Source: Megalonaias nervosa
Lineage: Eukaryota > Mollusca > Bivalvia > Unionida > Unionidae
DNA length: 64,000 nucleotides
Reading direction: 5' to 3'
Assembly (NCBI GenBank): GCA_016617855.1
Contig: JAECUM010001819.1
Location: 1-64,000, forward strand
Under the pieces are notes generated by a model that was not told the origin of the DNA, searched no databases, and saw only the letters and a list, made by a program, of their open reading frames with translations. Shown in pieces: positions 63,051 to 64,000 of the stretch (positions are counted from its first letter, which is position 1; the number at the start of each line of letters is the position of its first letter). The position numbers and the translations under genes are program-made.

Positions 63051-63550
63051 TGCAACTCCTGCATCATTTGATCAATTGCTTTGAAACTTGGCAGATGTCA
63101 GATGAACATGATCCATTTTTGTACTTAAATGAGTTTCTAAAGTTAACACTCCACTCTTTTTCAAAGAATTTTAAATGTTCTTTTGTATGTATGTACATAA
63201 TATTCTGCTAGAGTTATTGCTCATTTCTTCCAGAGTTTATTGATCATTTCTGACAGAGTTATTGCTTATTTCTGCTTGTATCATTCATTTGTCCTAAGGA
63301 CACATTTCTGGTTTTGATAATGTTTTAATTTTTTTAAACATGGAAAAGACTTTCTTGGGAAGATTCAGAAAATTATTAGAGATAATTCCTGATTAATTAA
63401 CTCACTGAATTTTTGCAAAGTTTTTGTTTTACTCATTATTTTATTTTCTTCTCTCTAGGAGCCCCTGCTATGTACTGCCTGCTGGAGATAGTGGCTATAA
63501 CAAAGGACAAGCTGGTCTCACAGTTTGTTCAACACTTAGACTGGCTGAAG
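3100..63550 (+). CDS. ECPAS: ECM29 proteasome adaptor/scaffold gene, partial (14 internal exons)
   Basis: This is the only host gene I can support. ECM29 is a very long protein made of HEAT-like helical repeats. It binds the 26S proteasome, stabilises or checks the contact between the 19S cap and the 20S core, and tethers proteasomes to endosomes, the ER and the centrosome. Fourteen exons encode about 550 residues in the order of the family N-terminal region. Short matches to the human protein as I recall it include SDTRH, SVATAAD, IDWN.PAI, KDIALVQ, HIPSRY, LARSAG and MYCLLE. The codons for about the first 130 residues are upstream of the window and about two thirds of the protein is downstream. 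Introns make up over 97% of the span. The reading frame is consistent across all junctions except inside the tenth exon, where one base seems to be missing. Identity is very secure. The exact length and the isoforms cannot be judged from this window. Confidence 0.95.
3250..5031. other. intron after exon a, unassigned part
   Basis: It contains a run of ten C at 3482-3491 and an imperfect AAT microsatellite at about 3826-3857. Open frames here are short and do not resemble known proteins. Confidence 0.5.
5032..5250. mobile_element. MITE-like palindromic element, copy 1
   Basis: The left end accatatatactcacttgta is mirrored by the right end acttaaaagtgataatacc, giving imperfect terminal inverted repeats. 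The interior carries paired inverted blocks of the type gcaaacaacatagaccctga and gatggcagatctgggtctg. Related copies lie at 21640-21842, 23407-23604 and 44130-44240. No coding capacity; presumably a non-autonomous DNA element. Confidence 0.6.
5251..5803. other. intron between MITE copy 1 and exon b
   Basis: AT-rich with no recognised feature apart from the exon b acceptor. Confidence 0.5.
5804..6049 (+). CDS. ECPAS: ECM29 exon b
   Basis: At 246 nt this is the longest exon in the window, entering and leaving in phase 2. It opens with a low-complexity Ser/Pro/Gly/Gln linker (NQPVQADKQSSPAPSGG) that occupies the place of the Ser/Gly-rich insert in the human protein. It then returns to conserved helices: RRVTGDAPIEPDQLEKSKLG against human [20 protein letters not shown], ending at VIATSDTRH against VIASSDTRH. 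The acceptor is tatatttcag and the donor AG|GTACAG. The linker is predicted to be a flexible loop between HEAT repeats, so its sequence should be poorly conserved. Confidence 0.95.
6050..7014. other. start of the 11.8-kb intron
   Basis: The only clear feature is a short tandem cluster of gtccattcatccatt-type words at about 6233-6330. The remainder is unassigned. Confidence 0.5.
6233..6330. repeat. short tandem repeat (catccattcatc type)
   Basis: Imperfect iterations of atctgtccattcatccattc words with a unit of about 8 to 12 bases. Ordinary simple sequence. Confidence 0.75.
7015..8250 (+). mobile_element. repeat family C, possibly the 5' part of a family-B DIRS-like element
   Basis: The segment starting gcattgcttgattgatttta resembles the segment at 23850 (gcattgcttgactgattatg). 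Similarity continues through ggaataagtatg and ccattgccagt. In both places family-B DIRS-like coding fragments follow at a comparable distance once inserted elements are removed. I therefore suspect this is the leader/gag portion of the retroelement, but I recognise no gag motif. Orientation is taken from the downstream fragments. Confidence 0.35.
8251..9099. other. unassigned intron sequence
   Basis: No motif recognised. It may be part of the interrupted retroelement flanking the Tigger-like insertion. Confidence 0.35.
9102..10753 (+). mobile_element. Tigger/pogo-like DNA transposon with TA target duplication
   Basis: The left end cagtggtccccctcttgaat is inverted at the right end as ataagagggggaccactg. 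The 1,652-bp element is flanked by TA at 9100-9101 and 10754-10755, the hallmark of the Tc1/mariner/pogo superfamily. Just inside both ends are further mirrored ggcc blocks (gcggccagcat, ggccaccct; ataaggccac, ggccgtata). An internal reading frame at 10246-10533 resembles the CENP-B/Tc5-type DNA-binding domain of Tigger transposases; no DDE catalytic region is seen. CpG dinucleotides are far more frequent than in the flanks, which suggests a comparatively recent insertion. Confidence 0.8.
10246..10533 (+). pseudogene. Tigger-type transposase DNA-binding fragment
   Basis: The frame contains QQWENGANGKRIMYQDLNDI followed by FEWFCNVHDNN. This fits the CENP-B-like helix-turn-helix pattern (basic residues, then L-x-x-x-x-x-EWF-x-x-V/A) in the second HTH of Tigger/pogo transposases. 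It lies close to the right end and is followed by a stop rather than a DDE domain, so it is a remnant of an internally deleted or rearranged element. There may be no genuine start codon. Assignment is by motif only. Confidence 0.5.
11255..11400 (+). pseudogene. DIRS-like reverse transcriptase remnant
   Basis: FRMEIRRLVI is followed, after a frame change, by LGLQDAYLLMPIT, the motif in which an invariant Asp precedes AY in DIRS and Ty3-type reverse transcriptases (consensus SIDLKDAYFHVPI). The YxDD box was not found in frame. The fragment is inactive. Confidence 0.6.
13050..13670 (+). pseudogene. DIRS-like tyrosine recombinase, frameshifted
   Basis: Open from 13116 to about 13340: CFLDILATAGRISEIHAQSI, then FHYDGSVTHDRPFFAGKNRF. 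The Arg in GRISEIHA is the first catalytic Arg. Later frames give SNRRGRSCLFLPGR, THKIWMTAIGIAEFF (HxxR box with W in place of R) and LTDIIQAVEWRSEIMFSGFY with LGDLSSQ, where the Tyr is the likely nucleophile. At least two frameshifts separate these blocks. It is the best preserved recombinase copy in the window. Confidence 0.7.
14081..14599. other. unassigned intron sequence
   Basis: No feature recognised between the retroelement terminus and the SINE-like copy. Confidence 0.4.
14600..14830 (+). mobile_element. tRNA-derived SINE-like element, copy 1
   Basis: A box-B-like ggttcgagttttggg sits inside the phrase gtctgtgtgggttcgag. It is followed by ctcagccaatgtgcgtatgt, cctgggttcttcctctacc and the tail tgcgctgagaaatggcgtta. 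The same ordered phrases occur at 16873-17090, 52930-53170 and, deleted, at 42190-42352. The tRNA-like head is diverged. Not a functional tRNA. Confidence 0.65.
14831..15229. other. unassigned intron sequence
   Basis: No feature recognised. Confidence 0.4.
15230..16230. repeat. degenerate tandem array, period ~160 bp
   Basis: Phrases of the type ttatggcccttgatc recur at about 15372, 15805, 15965 and 16127, the last three 160-161 bases apart. Each is followed by a gaacactctagc...ttcacattt phrase and a ttcacagtgaaatttcatc phrase. The units are strongly diverged and have no coding capacity. A similar style of array is present in several other introns of the gene. Confidence 0.55.
16231..16872. 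other. unassigned intron sequence
   Basis: A 124-codon open stretch (16258-16632) has no recognisable motif and is probably chance. Confidence 0.4.
16873..17090 (+). mobile_element. tRNA-derived SINE-like element, copy 2
   Basis: It starts with the box-A-like tgagtggtttaaggcactca, then a box-B-like gggtttgagtctttg. It continues through gagaaagcttgccagtacct, tgggttggtggttcttct and the tail atcatgtactgaaaaaaacg. Same family and same orientation as copies 1, 3 and 4. Confidence 0.65.
17091..17803. other. unassigned intron sequence before exon c
   Basis: No feature recognised except the exon c branch and pyrimidine region. Confidence 0.4.
17804..17845 (+). CDS. ECPAS: ECM29 exon c (42-nt small exon)
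   Basis: This 42-nt exon follows a strong polypyrimidine acceptor (tctttttttccag) and ends ACAGG|GTCTGT. With the AG carried from the previous exon it encodes SVATAADMELKRITG, matching human SVATAADLELKSKQS. It enters and leaves in phase 2. The upstream intron is 11,754 nt, the longest in the window, and holds a DIRS-like element, a Tigger-like insertion and two SINE copies. The donor GTCTGT is weaker than the others, so skipping is conceivable. Skipping would remove exactly 14 codons and keep the frame. Confidence 0.93.
17961..18065. repeat. 38-bp tandem repeat, about 2.7 copies
   Basis: The unit starting aataaaacatgatcccagtc begins at 17961 and again at 17999, with a third, partly altered copy after an A-run. 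It is just downstream of the small exon c. Confidence 0.85.
18066..21413. other. intron c-d, unassigned
   Basis: Apart from the poly-G run, a TG run near 18592-18605 and a CA run near 19657-19668, I see no gene, recognised mobile element or array. Confidence 0.45.
18421..18434. repeat. poly-G run (14 G)
   Basis: A homopolymer run of 14 G in otherwise AT-rich intron. Its length is prone to sequencing error. Confidence 0.85.
21414..21492 (+). CDS. ECPAS: ECM29 exon d
   Basis: The exon encodes SIDWNSPAILSKLFSIFLG followed by TVDLKGQ. Human has LIDWNNPAIINKMYKVYLG and DIPLK at this place. The acceptor is tatttcag and the first G completes the split glycine codon of the preceding exon. The donor is CAG|GTATTC and the exon ends in phase 0. 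The helix pair fits the HEAT-like array, and this exon carries one of the best conserved short blocks of the N-terminal region. Confidence 0.95.
21640..21842. mobile_element. MITE-like palindromic element, copy 2
   Basis: It shares with copy 1 the blocks cagacccagatctgctgttg and acaaacaacatagaccccga. The right end cgacttataagcgagcacat mirrors the left-end type catgcttataagtc. Non-coding. Confidence 0.6.
21843..22929. other. intron d-e, unassigned
   Basis: AT-rich with no recognised feature. Confidence 0.45.
22930..23043 (+). CDS. ECPAS: ECM29 exon e
   Basis: A phase 0 to phase 0 exon of 38 codons. It includes ELKKRAVDTRIRLKIFPYFL, then RARDASNTFPYNVQ. The recalled human counterpart is [20 protein letters not shown] with RSRQAAETFPANIQ. 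The acceptor is cctttgcag and the donor CAG|GTAAAC. The alternating basic and hydrophobic residues suit an exposed HEAT helix. Skipping would keep the frame. Confidence 0.95.
23407..23604. mobile_element. MITE-like palindromic element, copy 3
   Basis: Bounded by accatatattttagctgag on the left and tgtaagcaagtatatatggc on the right, an imperfect terminal inverted repeat. The interior has catcataaagagccagcaga-type blocks, and ccagcgcattatacaatagc in the second half. The latter block closely resembles the unit of the 47-bp minisatellite at 55640-57030. Confidence 0.65.
23850..24895 (+). mobile_element. repeat family C, second copy (possible 5' part of DIRS-like copy B2)
   Basis: Similar to 7015-8250 from gcattgcttgactgattatg onward. 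It is interrupted at 24902 by the 1,007-bp TIR element and continues at 25915 towards RNase H and recombinase fragments. I recognise no specific protein motif in it. Confidence 0.35.
24902..25908. mobile_element. 1,007-bp TIR element with 6-bp target duplication
   Basis: The left end catacctgtcaactctgcc is inverted at the right end (gcaaagttgacaagtatg). The direct repeat gattgg flanks it on both sides (24896-24901 and 25909-25914). Agggag- and ctccctatt-type blocks lie just inside the right end. The interior is AT-rich without a transposase frame, so it is non-autonomous. The superfamily is uncertain. Removing it rejoins a continuous host repeat. Confidence 0.75.
25915..28950 (+). mobile_element. 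DIRS-like YR retroelement, family B (copy B2)
   Basis: Broken coding blocks appear in the expected order. At 27480-27640 an RNase H-like block reads NLLEITVCTYASMTGHGLHL, then SGIWPHQKF (compare TDAS-x-x-GWGAHL and SGIW). Recombinase remnants with the QAV/box-like layout lie near 28130-28330. The terminus at 28560-28950 has the inverted arms ttacccaatcataatatg and attatgattgggtaaatatt. The region 26000-27480 probably covers gag/RT but is too decayed for firm motif calls. Confidence 0.6.
27480..27660 (+). pseudogene. DIRS-like RNase H remnant
   Basis: The frame reading NLLEITVCTYASMTGHGLHL, then SGIWPHQ, matches the first part of retroelement RNase H (TDAS...GWGA.L...SG.W), with the catalytic Asp apparently lost (TYAS). 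The parallel block in copy B1 is ITVCSNTSTACW. Confidence 0.5.
28951..29523. other. intron e-f, 3' end, unassigned
   Basis: AT-rich. Contains only the exon f acceptor. Confidence 0.45.
29524..29609 (+). CDS. ECPAS: ECM29 exon f
   Basis: The exon encodes VIFDCLYGENTNAKLRSMSV, then ELVHSLCH. Human has [20 protein letters not shown] with QFVHHIC. The acceptor is ccattgcag and the donor AA|GTGAGT, a near-consensus site. It enters in phase 0 and leaves in phase 2. The upstream intron (6,480 nt) contains the second family-B DIRS-like copy and the 1,007-bp TIR element. Confidence 0.95.
29610..30249. other. intron f-g, 5' part, unassigned
   Basis: No feature recognised. Confidence 0.45.
30250..30670 (+). 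mobile_element. solo terminus of a family-B DIRS-like element
   Basis: It carries the terminal phrases without adjoining coding fragments: ggggatgtcattcc, tattctcctaacatattta, gataatacttaacattatgg and, about 250 bases later, the inverted arm ggtattatggtattttaag. The layout matches the ends at 28560-28950 and 34190-34580. Confidence 0.5.
30671..32279. other. intron f-g, middle part, unassigned
   Basis: No confident feature. Open frames on either strand are short and unrecognised. Confidence 0.4.
32280..33435 (+). mobile_element. DIRS-like YR retroelement, family A (copy A2)
   Basis: Starts with gatattgataaagatctct, as copy A3 does (gatattggtcatgataaaga). It continues through decayed recombinase sequence (including VEHCLKFTEKTQGTRKQFF near 32665-32720) to the hairpin segment at 33230-33330 (tagtaaattatgtttttcca, ttacccaatcacatta). 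It is cut at about 33435 by the start of copy B3 or abuts it. The frames are heavily broken. Confidence 0.65.
33440..34580 (+). mobile_element. DIRS-like YR retroelement, family B (copy B3, 3' fragment)
   Basis: It corresponds to the last third of copy B1: tgaaccactgttaagagcct, the recombinase remnant THEVMTVAISIVFE (about 33867-33910) with its HEV box, then YLKDLPS near 33980. After this come the terminal arms ctgatcataatatgg and attatgattggatagtatta around 34325 and 34525. Joined directly to copy A2, which suggests insertion or recombination between the two families. Confidence 0.6.
34581..35377. other. intron f-g, 3' part, unassigned
   Basis: No feature recognised before the exon g acceptor. 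Confidence 0.4.
35378..35456 (+). CDS. ECPAS: ECM29 exon g
   Basis: With the AA carried from the previous exon the reading is NCSDAKFTPISPVLLTKMVQ, then VIGEAKE. It aligns with human [20 protein letters not shown] and LINEYKE. The acceptor is tttaatgtag and the donor GAG|GTTTGT. It ends in phase 0. The length equals that of exon d (79 nt). Confidence 0.94.
35457..37670. other. intron g-h
   Basis: Near its start (about 35485-35570) are three imperfect copies of a roughly 34-bp unit containing gtgttaaatg and cattataaag. The remainder, including a 137-codon open stretch at 35974-36387, shows no recognisable protein or repeat family. Confidence 0.4.
37671..37787 (+). CDS. ECPAS: ECM29 exon h
   Basis: Thirty-nine codons, phase 0 to phase 0: DSKLRSLAYVAAGKIIQRAP, then QLVGKDIALVQTFFDAMCE. 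Human has [20 protein letters not shown] and HLFTKDIALVQQLFEALCK. The KDIALVQ block is identical. The acceptor is ttaatgcag and the donor GAG|GTAGGT. A long TA microsatellite begins 86 bases after the donor. Confidence 0.96.
37874..37949. repeat. TA microsatellite (~38 repeats)
   Basis: Pure TA dinucleotide repeat shortly after exon h. Confidence 0.95.
37950..39599. other. intron h-i, 5' part, unassigned
   Basis: No feature recognised. Confidence 0.4.
39600..40075. repeat. ~311-bp repeat, about 1.5 units
   Basis: The phrase gcacactgtat...ctgttat...gatgcat starts near 39613 and again near 39924. A third related copy (gcaccctctatatatactgt ... gatgagatgcattttgatga) is at about 42388, on the far side of the 145-bp array. 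Non-coding. Confidence 0.55.
40080..42060. repeat. degenerate tandem array, period ~145 bp
   Basis: Each unit contains an atggccaccat...gcagccat block, then cttgaaaatcttgttat, ctactcctcc, ggatggtcatatcaacatgg, ggttttcactaaaagacttc and tgatgtctagttggtcctaa. The phrase ggatggtca (or a variant) occurs near 40694, 40883, 41028, 41174 and 41533, with spacings of 145-146 bases between adjacent intact units. A local 44-bp duplication is visible at about 40682-40760. There is no open frame. Confidence 0.75.
42190..42352 (+). mobile_element. tRNA-derived SINE-like element, copy 4 (internally deleted)
   Basis: The head gggtggttgagtggtcaatg-type sequence is followed directly by cccatgggtcagtagttc and cccaggttcttcatccac, with the tail atcatgtgctgaaaatggca. 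The middle, including the box-B region, is missing compared with copies 1-3. Confidence 0.55.
42355..43019. repeat. third ~311-bp repeat copy and unassigned flank
   Basis: The first 320 bases resemble 39600-40075. The rest of the segment is unassigned. Confidence 0.4.
43020..43800. repeat. degenerate tandem array, period ~179 bp
   Basis: Phrases of the type gttatggtcc / ttatggcctttgttga / ttatggcccttgtcga occur at about 43270, 43449 and 43628, 179 bases apart, each preceded by tttgatggag- or gataaattta-type sequence. Diverged and non-coding. Confidence 0.5.
43801..44129. other. unassigned intron sequence
   Basis: No feature recognised. Confidence 0.4.
44130..44240. mobile_element. MITE-like element, copy 4 (partial)
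   Basis: Half-element with ttacaagtcaactgcaaact, cagatctgctgttgcataat and gtttgctaggagtaatcagt, matching the interior of copies 1 and 2. Confidence 0.55.
44709..44831 (+). CDS. ECPAS: ECM29 exon i
   Basis: Forty-one codons in phase 0. The start EDADTRLAVQESLSLMAGA matches human EEPETRLAIQEALSMMVGA. It continues LMEALIMQNIDK against human LMEALVASYLIK. The acceptor is tattgtag and the donor AAG|GTAATC. The exon codes for a typical HEAT helix hairpin. The upstream intron carries the largest block of roughly 145-bp repeats in the window. Confidence 0.95.
44832..46419. other. intron i-j, 5' part, unassigned
   Basis: No feature recognised. Confidence 0.4.
46420..47130. repeat. degenerate ~145-bp repeat array, second block
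   Basis: It begins with ctactggtcatagaccagaa, as the block at 40080 begins (tctgctggtcatagacagaa). It carries the same unit phrases (ctaggaggagtgccatgaaa, tacaatatggccactaaaat, gatgtctggttggtcctaca). The shared start suggests dispersal of a whole array, or a common element type, to different introns. Confidence 0.6.
47131..48881. other. intron i-j, middle part, unassigned
   Basis: No feature recognised. Confidence 0.4.
48882..49006. repeat. 125-bp intronic hairpin (31-bp arms)
   Basis: The left arm (48882-48912, aggttactgcatttgtatgg...) is the reverse complement of the right arm (48976-49006) with one mismatch. Inside it lies a second short inverted pair (aataatac at 48926, gtattatt at 48955). 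It could be a small MITE or a transcribed double-stranded RNA structure. Confidence 0.85.
49007..49907. other. intron i-j, 3' part, unassigned
   Basis: No feature recognised before the exon j acceptor. Confidence 0.4.
49908..50010 (+). CDS. ECPAS: ECM29 exon j, with an apparent 1-nt frame break
   Basis: From the acceptor ttcttacag the phase-0 reading is PEPQARMMAVQYALKVF, matching human PEVQVRQVAVKFASTVF. The conserved continuation PDHIPSRYVLLLACGD (human SDHIPSRYLLLLAAGD) is present, but in another frame beginning at 49961. The exon is 103 nt, whereas the flanking splice phases (0 in, 2 out) need 104. The simplest reading is a missing base, probably a C, in TTCCA at 49956-49960. As given, translation leaves the conserved frame and would stop inside the next exon. 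No canonical slippery heptamer is present. The cause could be a sequencing or assembly error, an allelic frameshift, or a rare alternative splice. The donor is AA|GTAAGT. Confidence 0.9.
50011..51541. other. intron j-k
   Basis: No repeat family recognised. A short GT/G-rich patch (ggggtggggttggggtgggg, near 51370) precedes the acceptor region. A cryptic acceptor tttcag ends at 51476. Confidence 0.45.
51542..51683 (+). CDS. ECPAS: ECM29 exon k
   Basis: With AA from the previous donor this exon reads KKDDIHIEASKALSVVPKEA. It then passes through a variable Thr/Asp-rich stretch to FPDFSQMAKYLKDK. Human has PREEVHGEAQRVLRCLPG, then FPEMVYYIQEK. The acceptor is ttgtttcag, the donor AAG|GTAAAG, and the end is phase 0. 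The entry phase (2) confirms that the exon before it should leave in phase 2, which supports a missing base there. An upstream AG at 51475-51476 is a possible cryptic acceptor. Confidence 0.93.
51840..52770. repeat. degenerate tandem array, period ~146 bp
   Basis: Phrases of the type atgcatattaatgaagtggtcatgcat recur near 52130, 52275, 52420 and 52570 at spacings of about 144-150 bases. Each is linked to gactgaacttt and atatcatcaagat phrases. Non-coding. Confidence 0.6.
52930..53170 (+). mobile_element. tRNA-derived SINE-like element, copy 3 (best preserved)
   Basis: The head gggggtcccgaatggtctaa with gcgctcacc is box-A-like, followed by a box-B-like gtggtcgagtcttgggttcg. The body runs through gagaaagcttgccagttgct and cccaggttcttcctccatc to the tail cttgtgctgaaaaatggcat. 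The head has tRNA-like spacing but not the pairing of a functional tRNA. Confidence 0.7.
53171..53913. other. intron k-l, 3' part, unassigned
   Basis: No feature recognised. Confidence 0.45.
53914..53994 (+). CDS. ECPAS: ECM29 exon l
   Basis: Twenty-seven codons in phase 0: MNQRVKSQHRFVIGNHILPF, then SPVAFVE. It aligns with human [20 protein letters not shown] and NPAAFGE. The acceptor is tttatgtcag and the donor GAG|GTAATT. The following intron stays open in the same frame for 49 codons, through three 13-residue repeats encoded by a 39-bp tandem repeat, before a TAG. Confidence 0.95.
54021..54142. repeat. 39-bp tandem repeat, 3 copies, just after exon l
   Basis: Units start at 54021, 54060 and 54099 (gaacacatttgaagactt...). 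The period is a multiple of three, and the sequence is open both in the exon l frame and on the other strand. If the intron were retained the protein would gain three 13-residue repeats (NTFEDLICIETSL type) before a stop. Confidence 0.9.
54240..55550 (+). mobile_element. DIRS-like YR retroelement, family A (copy A3)
   Basis: It is collinear with copies A1 and A2: gagatattggtcatgataaa, ttccaaaatggaattcttcc, the decayed recombinase, then the hairpin terminus at 55190-55545 with arms ttatgttcctctgagaatac and taatgtgattgggtacataa. A 123-bp segment is duplicated in tandem (54471-54593 and 54594-54716). No intact frame remains. Confidence 0.7.
54471..54716. repeat. 123-bp tandem duplication inside copy A3
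   Basis: The segment starting gctctttcagtcaacctgaa at 54471 is repeated at 54594, nearly or fully identical. The duplication is recent relative to the decay of the element. Confidence 0.9.
55640..57030. repeat. 47-bp minisatellite
   Basis: The core (about 56150-56800) is made of units containing ccattatgtgatggcagatc and tgcatttacagcatttagtc with an exact 47-bp step (for example 56305 to 56352). Diverged units extend on both sides. The unit resembles the interior of the MITE-like family (ccagcgcattatacaatagc in copy 3), so the array probably grew from one such element. Confidence 0.9.
57249..57444 (+). CDS. ECPAS: ECM29 exon m
   Basis: A 196-nt exon entering in phase 0 and leaving in phase 1. 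It reads ILVYLRQCLARSAGIQPNMQ, then SLTAMKEQSPYLADYVNRLL. A Glu/Pro/Gly-rich loop follows, then GPIQIYVDLIKQIVRAIGG. The human counterparts are [20 protein letters not shown], the [20 protein letters not shown] block and NPVQIYIGLLQQLLAGVGG. The loop is shorter than the human Ser/Asn-rich loop. The acceptor is attctgtag and the donor GGAG|GTAATT. Confidence 0.96.
57650..58860 (+). mobile_element. DIRS-like YR retroelement, RNase H to linker fragment (copy A4)
   Basis: GYYINLLEMKVILSALTCAM (about 57988-58050) matches the IN-x-LEM-K-A/V-x-x-AL end of DIRS RNase H. STLWYYLLVDFFEVRHNNKL, then PTFFSPFSES (about 58260-58350), matches the DLFATR-x-NNKLP-x-x-x-SP linker. The fragment ends near 58790-58860 at a short palindrome-like segment (ttacctgatcacattacatt). 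Family membership (A or B) is not certain. Stops and frame changes are present. Confidence 0.65.
58865..59640. repeat. 57-bp minisatellite
   Basis: Units of the type ctactgtaataatcagtctt...gataatgccatacaccat begin at 58909 and 58966, with further units to about 59640. Several have deletions or substitutions. The period is a multiple of three, which produces long but meaningless minus-strand frames. Confidence 0.9.
59641..61601. other. intron m-n, middle part
   Basis: A short cluster of direct repeats at about 60433-60566 (aatttatgattttaaaaa, ggcattcatta) is the only structure seen. Confidence 0.45.
61602..61638. repeat. TA/TG microsatellite
   Basis: A short TA run passing into a TG run. Confidence 0.95.
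61740..62560. repeat. degenerate tandem array, period ~140 bp
   Basis: Phrases such as tattttcagcttcttg, ttccatagcaacca and aattgtgttt/aaattgtatctgg recur near 61940, 62080, 62210 and 62405. Strongly diverged. Part of the same style of array as in other introns. Confidence 0.45.
62948..63047. repeat. TA microsatellite (~50 repeats, with CA interruptions)
   Basis: An almost pure TA run. Open frames through it (YIYIYI type) are artefacts. Confidence 0.95.
63459..63550 (+). CDS. ECPAS: ECM29 exon n (last exon in window)
   Basis: The exon completes the split glycine and reads GAPAMYCLLEIVAITKDKL, then VSQFVQHLDWLK. Human has GLPVMYCLLEAVSVYPEKL and ATKYVDKTEWIK. The acceptor is ttctctctag after a long pyrimidine tract and the donor AAG|GTAAGA, close to consensus. 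It ends in phase 0. The gene continues beyond the window, since about 1,150 further residues are expected in the family. Confidence 0.96.
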
Positions 63551-64000
63551 GTAAGATAGAAATTAACAGTGGTTCATTGACATATTATTTGTAAGAAATG
63601 CCAGTTGATACCCTGATAAGTGAAGGCTGCCTATCAGAAAGACAATGTGTGAAGCAAGTTTAAATGAAGGCAAGCAAGATTAAAAGTGCATTTAATAAAT
63701 TAATTAAATTAGGCATGTTAGATGTATTCGTGAATTCTAATGATGAAAAGAAGTTAAGAATCATTACTCTAGTAAGTCTGTTGAAACTATAAAATTGATC
63801 AAATTTATCTTCAATAATGTGGTAATATTAGGTTAGATCTCAGACTATTTGTCAGTTCTTGCATGACTTAACAGAAGGATACAAGAATTGCATTATGAGA
63901 AACCTGCATTTTGTGATTGGTCAGATGTTAAAATTTAAAAAAGTAAGCTACAAATATAGTATGGTAGTAAGCTACAAATATAGTATGGTAAAGGTTGATA
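63551..64000. other. intron after exon n, partial
   Basis: Contains a 24-bp exact tandem duplication (63942-63965 and 63966-63989, agtaagctacaaatatagta...). Nothing else recognised. Confidence 0.5.

Noticed and set aside
62799..63211. Long open frames through the TA microsatellite (YIYIYI repeats)
   Set aside because: They are produced by the dinucleotide repeat and have no family match or splice context.

Overview
The window is animal nuclear DNA. It is AT-rich and CpG-poor and carries one large, intron-rich gene on the + strand. Fourteen coding exons (1,650 nt in total, 2.6% of the window) are flanked by GT-AG introns of 1.4 to 11.8 kb. Placed end to end they give about 550 residues that align, in order, with the N-terminal third of the proteasome adaptor and scaffold protein ECM29 (human ECPAS/KIAA0368), from roughly human residue 130 to 680 as I recall that sequence. 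The first exons lie upstream of base 1. The remaining two thirds of the protein lies downstream of base 64000. The degree of divergence, the load of DIRS-like tyrosine-recombinase (YR) retroelements and the simple-repeat style suggest an invertebrate, most likely a mollusc (possibly a bivalve). That assignment is an inference.

The exons are at 3100-3249, 5804-6049, 17804-17845, 21414-21492, 22930-23043, 29524-29609, 35378-35456, 37671-37787, 44709-44831, 49908-50010, 51542-51683, 53914-53994, 57249-57444 and 63459-63550. All splice phases agree except at the tenth exon. There one nucleotide appears to be missing next to position 49958, so the conserved protein continues in a different frame.

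The introns are built largely from decayed mobile elements and tandem repeats. (1) DIRS-like YR retroelements occur in two families. Family A is at 1-1320, 32280-33435, 54240-55550 and probably 57650-58860. Family B is at about 10756-14080, 25915-28950 and 33440-34580. Recognisable but broken reverse transcriptase, RNase H and tyrosine recombinase segments remain, and the 3' ends form inverted-repeat hairpins. (2) A Tigger/pogo-like DNA transposon with an exact TA target duplication is at 9102-10753. (3) A 1,007-bp terminal-inverted-repeat element with a 6-bp target duplication is at 24902-25908. (4) A MITE-like palindromic family is at 5032, 21640, 23407 and 44130. (5) Four copies of a tRNA-derived SINE-like family are present. 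(6) Several degenerate tandem arrays have periods near 145-180 bp, and there are clear minisatellites of 38, 39, 47 and 57 bp. All DIRS fragments and SINE copies I could orient lie in the same direction as the host gene.

I found no second host gene, no functional RNA gene and no prokaryotic-style system. The most interesting items are the frame break in the tenth exon, the hairpin termini of the YR retroelements, the apparent origin of a 47-bp minisatellite from a MITE subunit, and the nucleosome-length tandem arrays.
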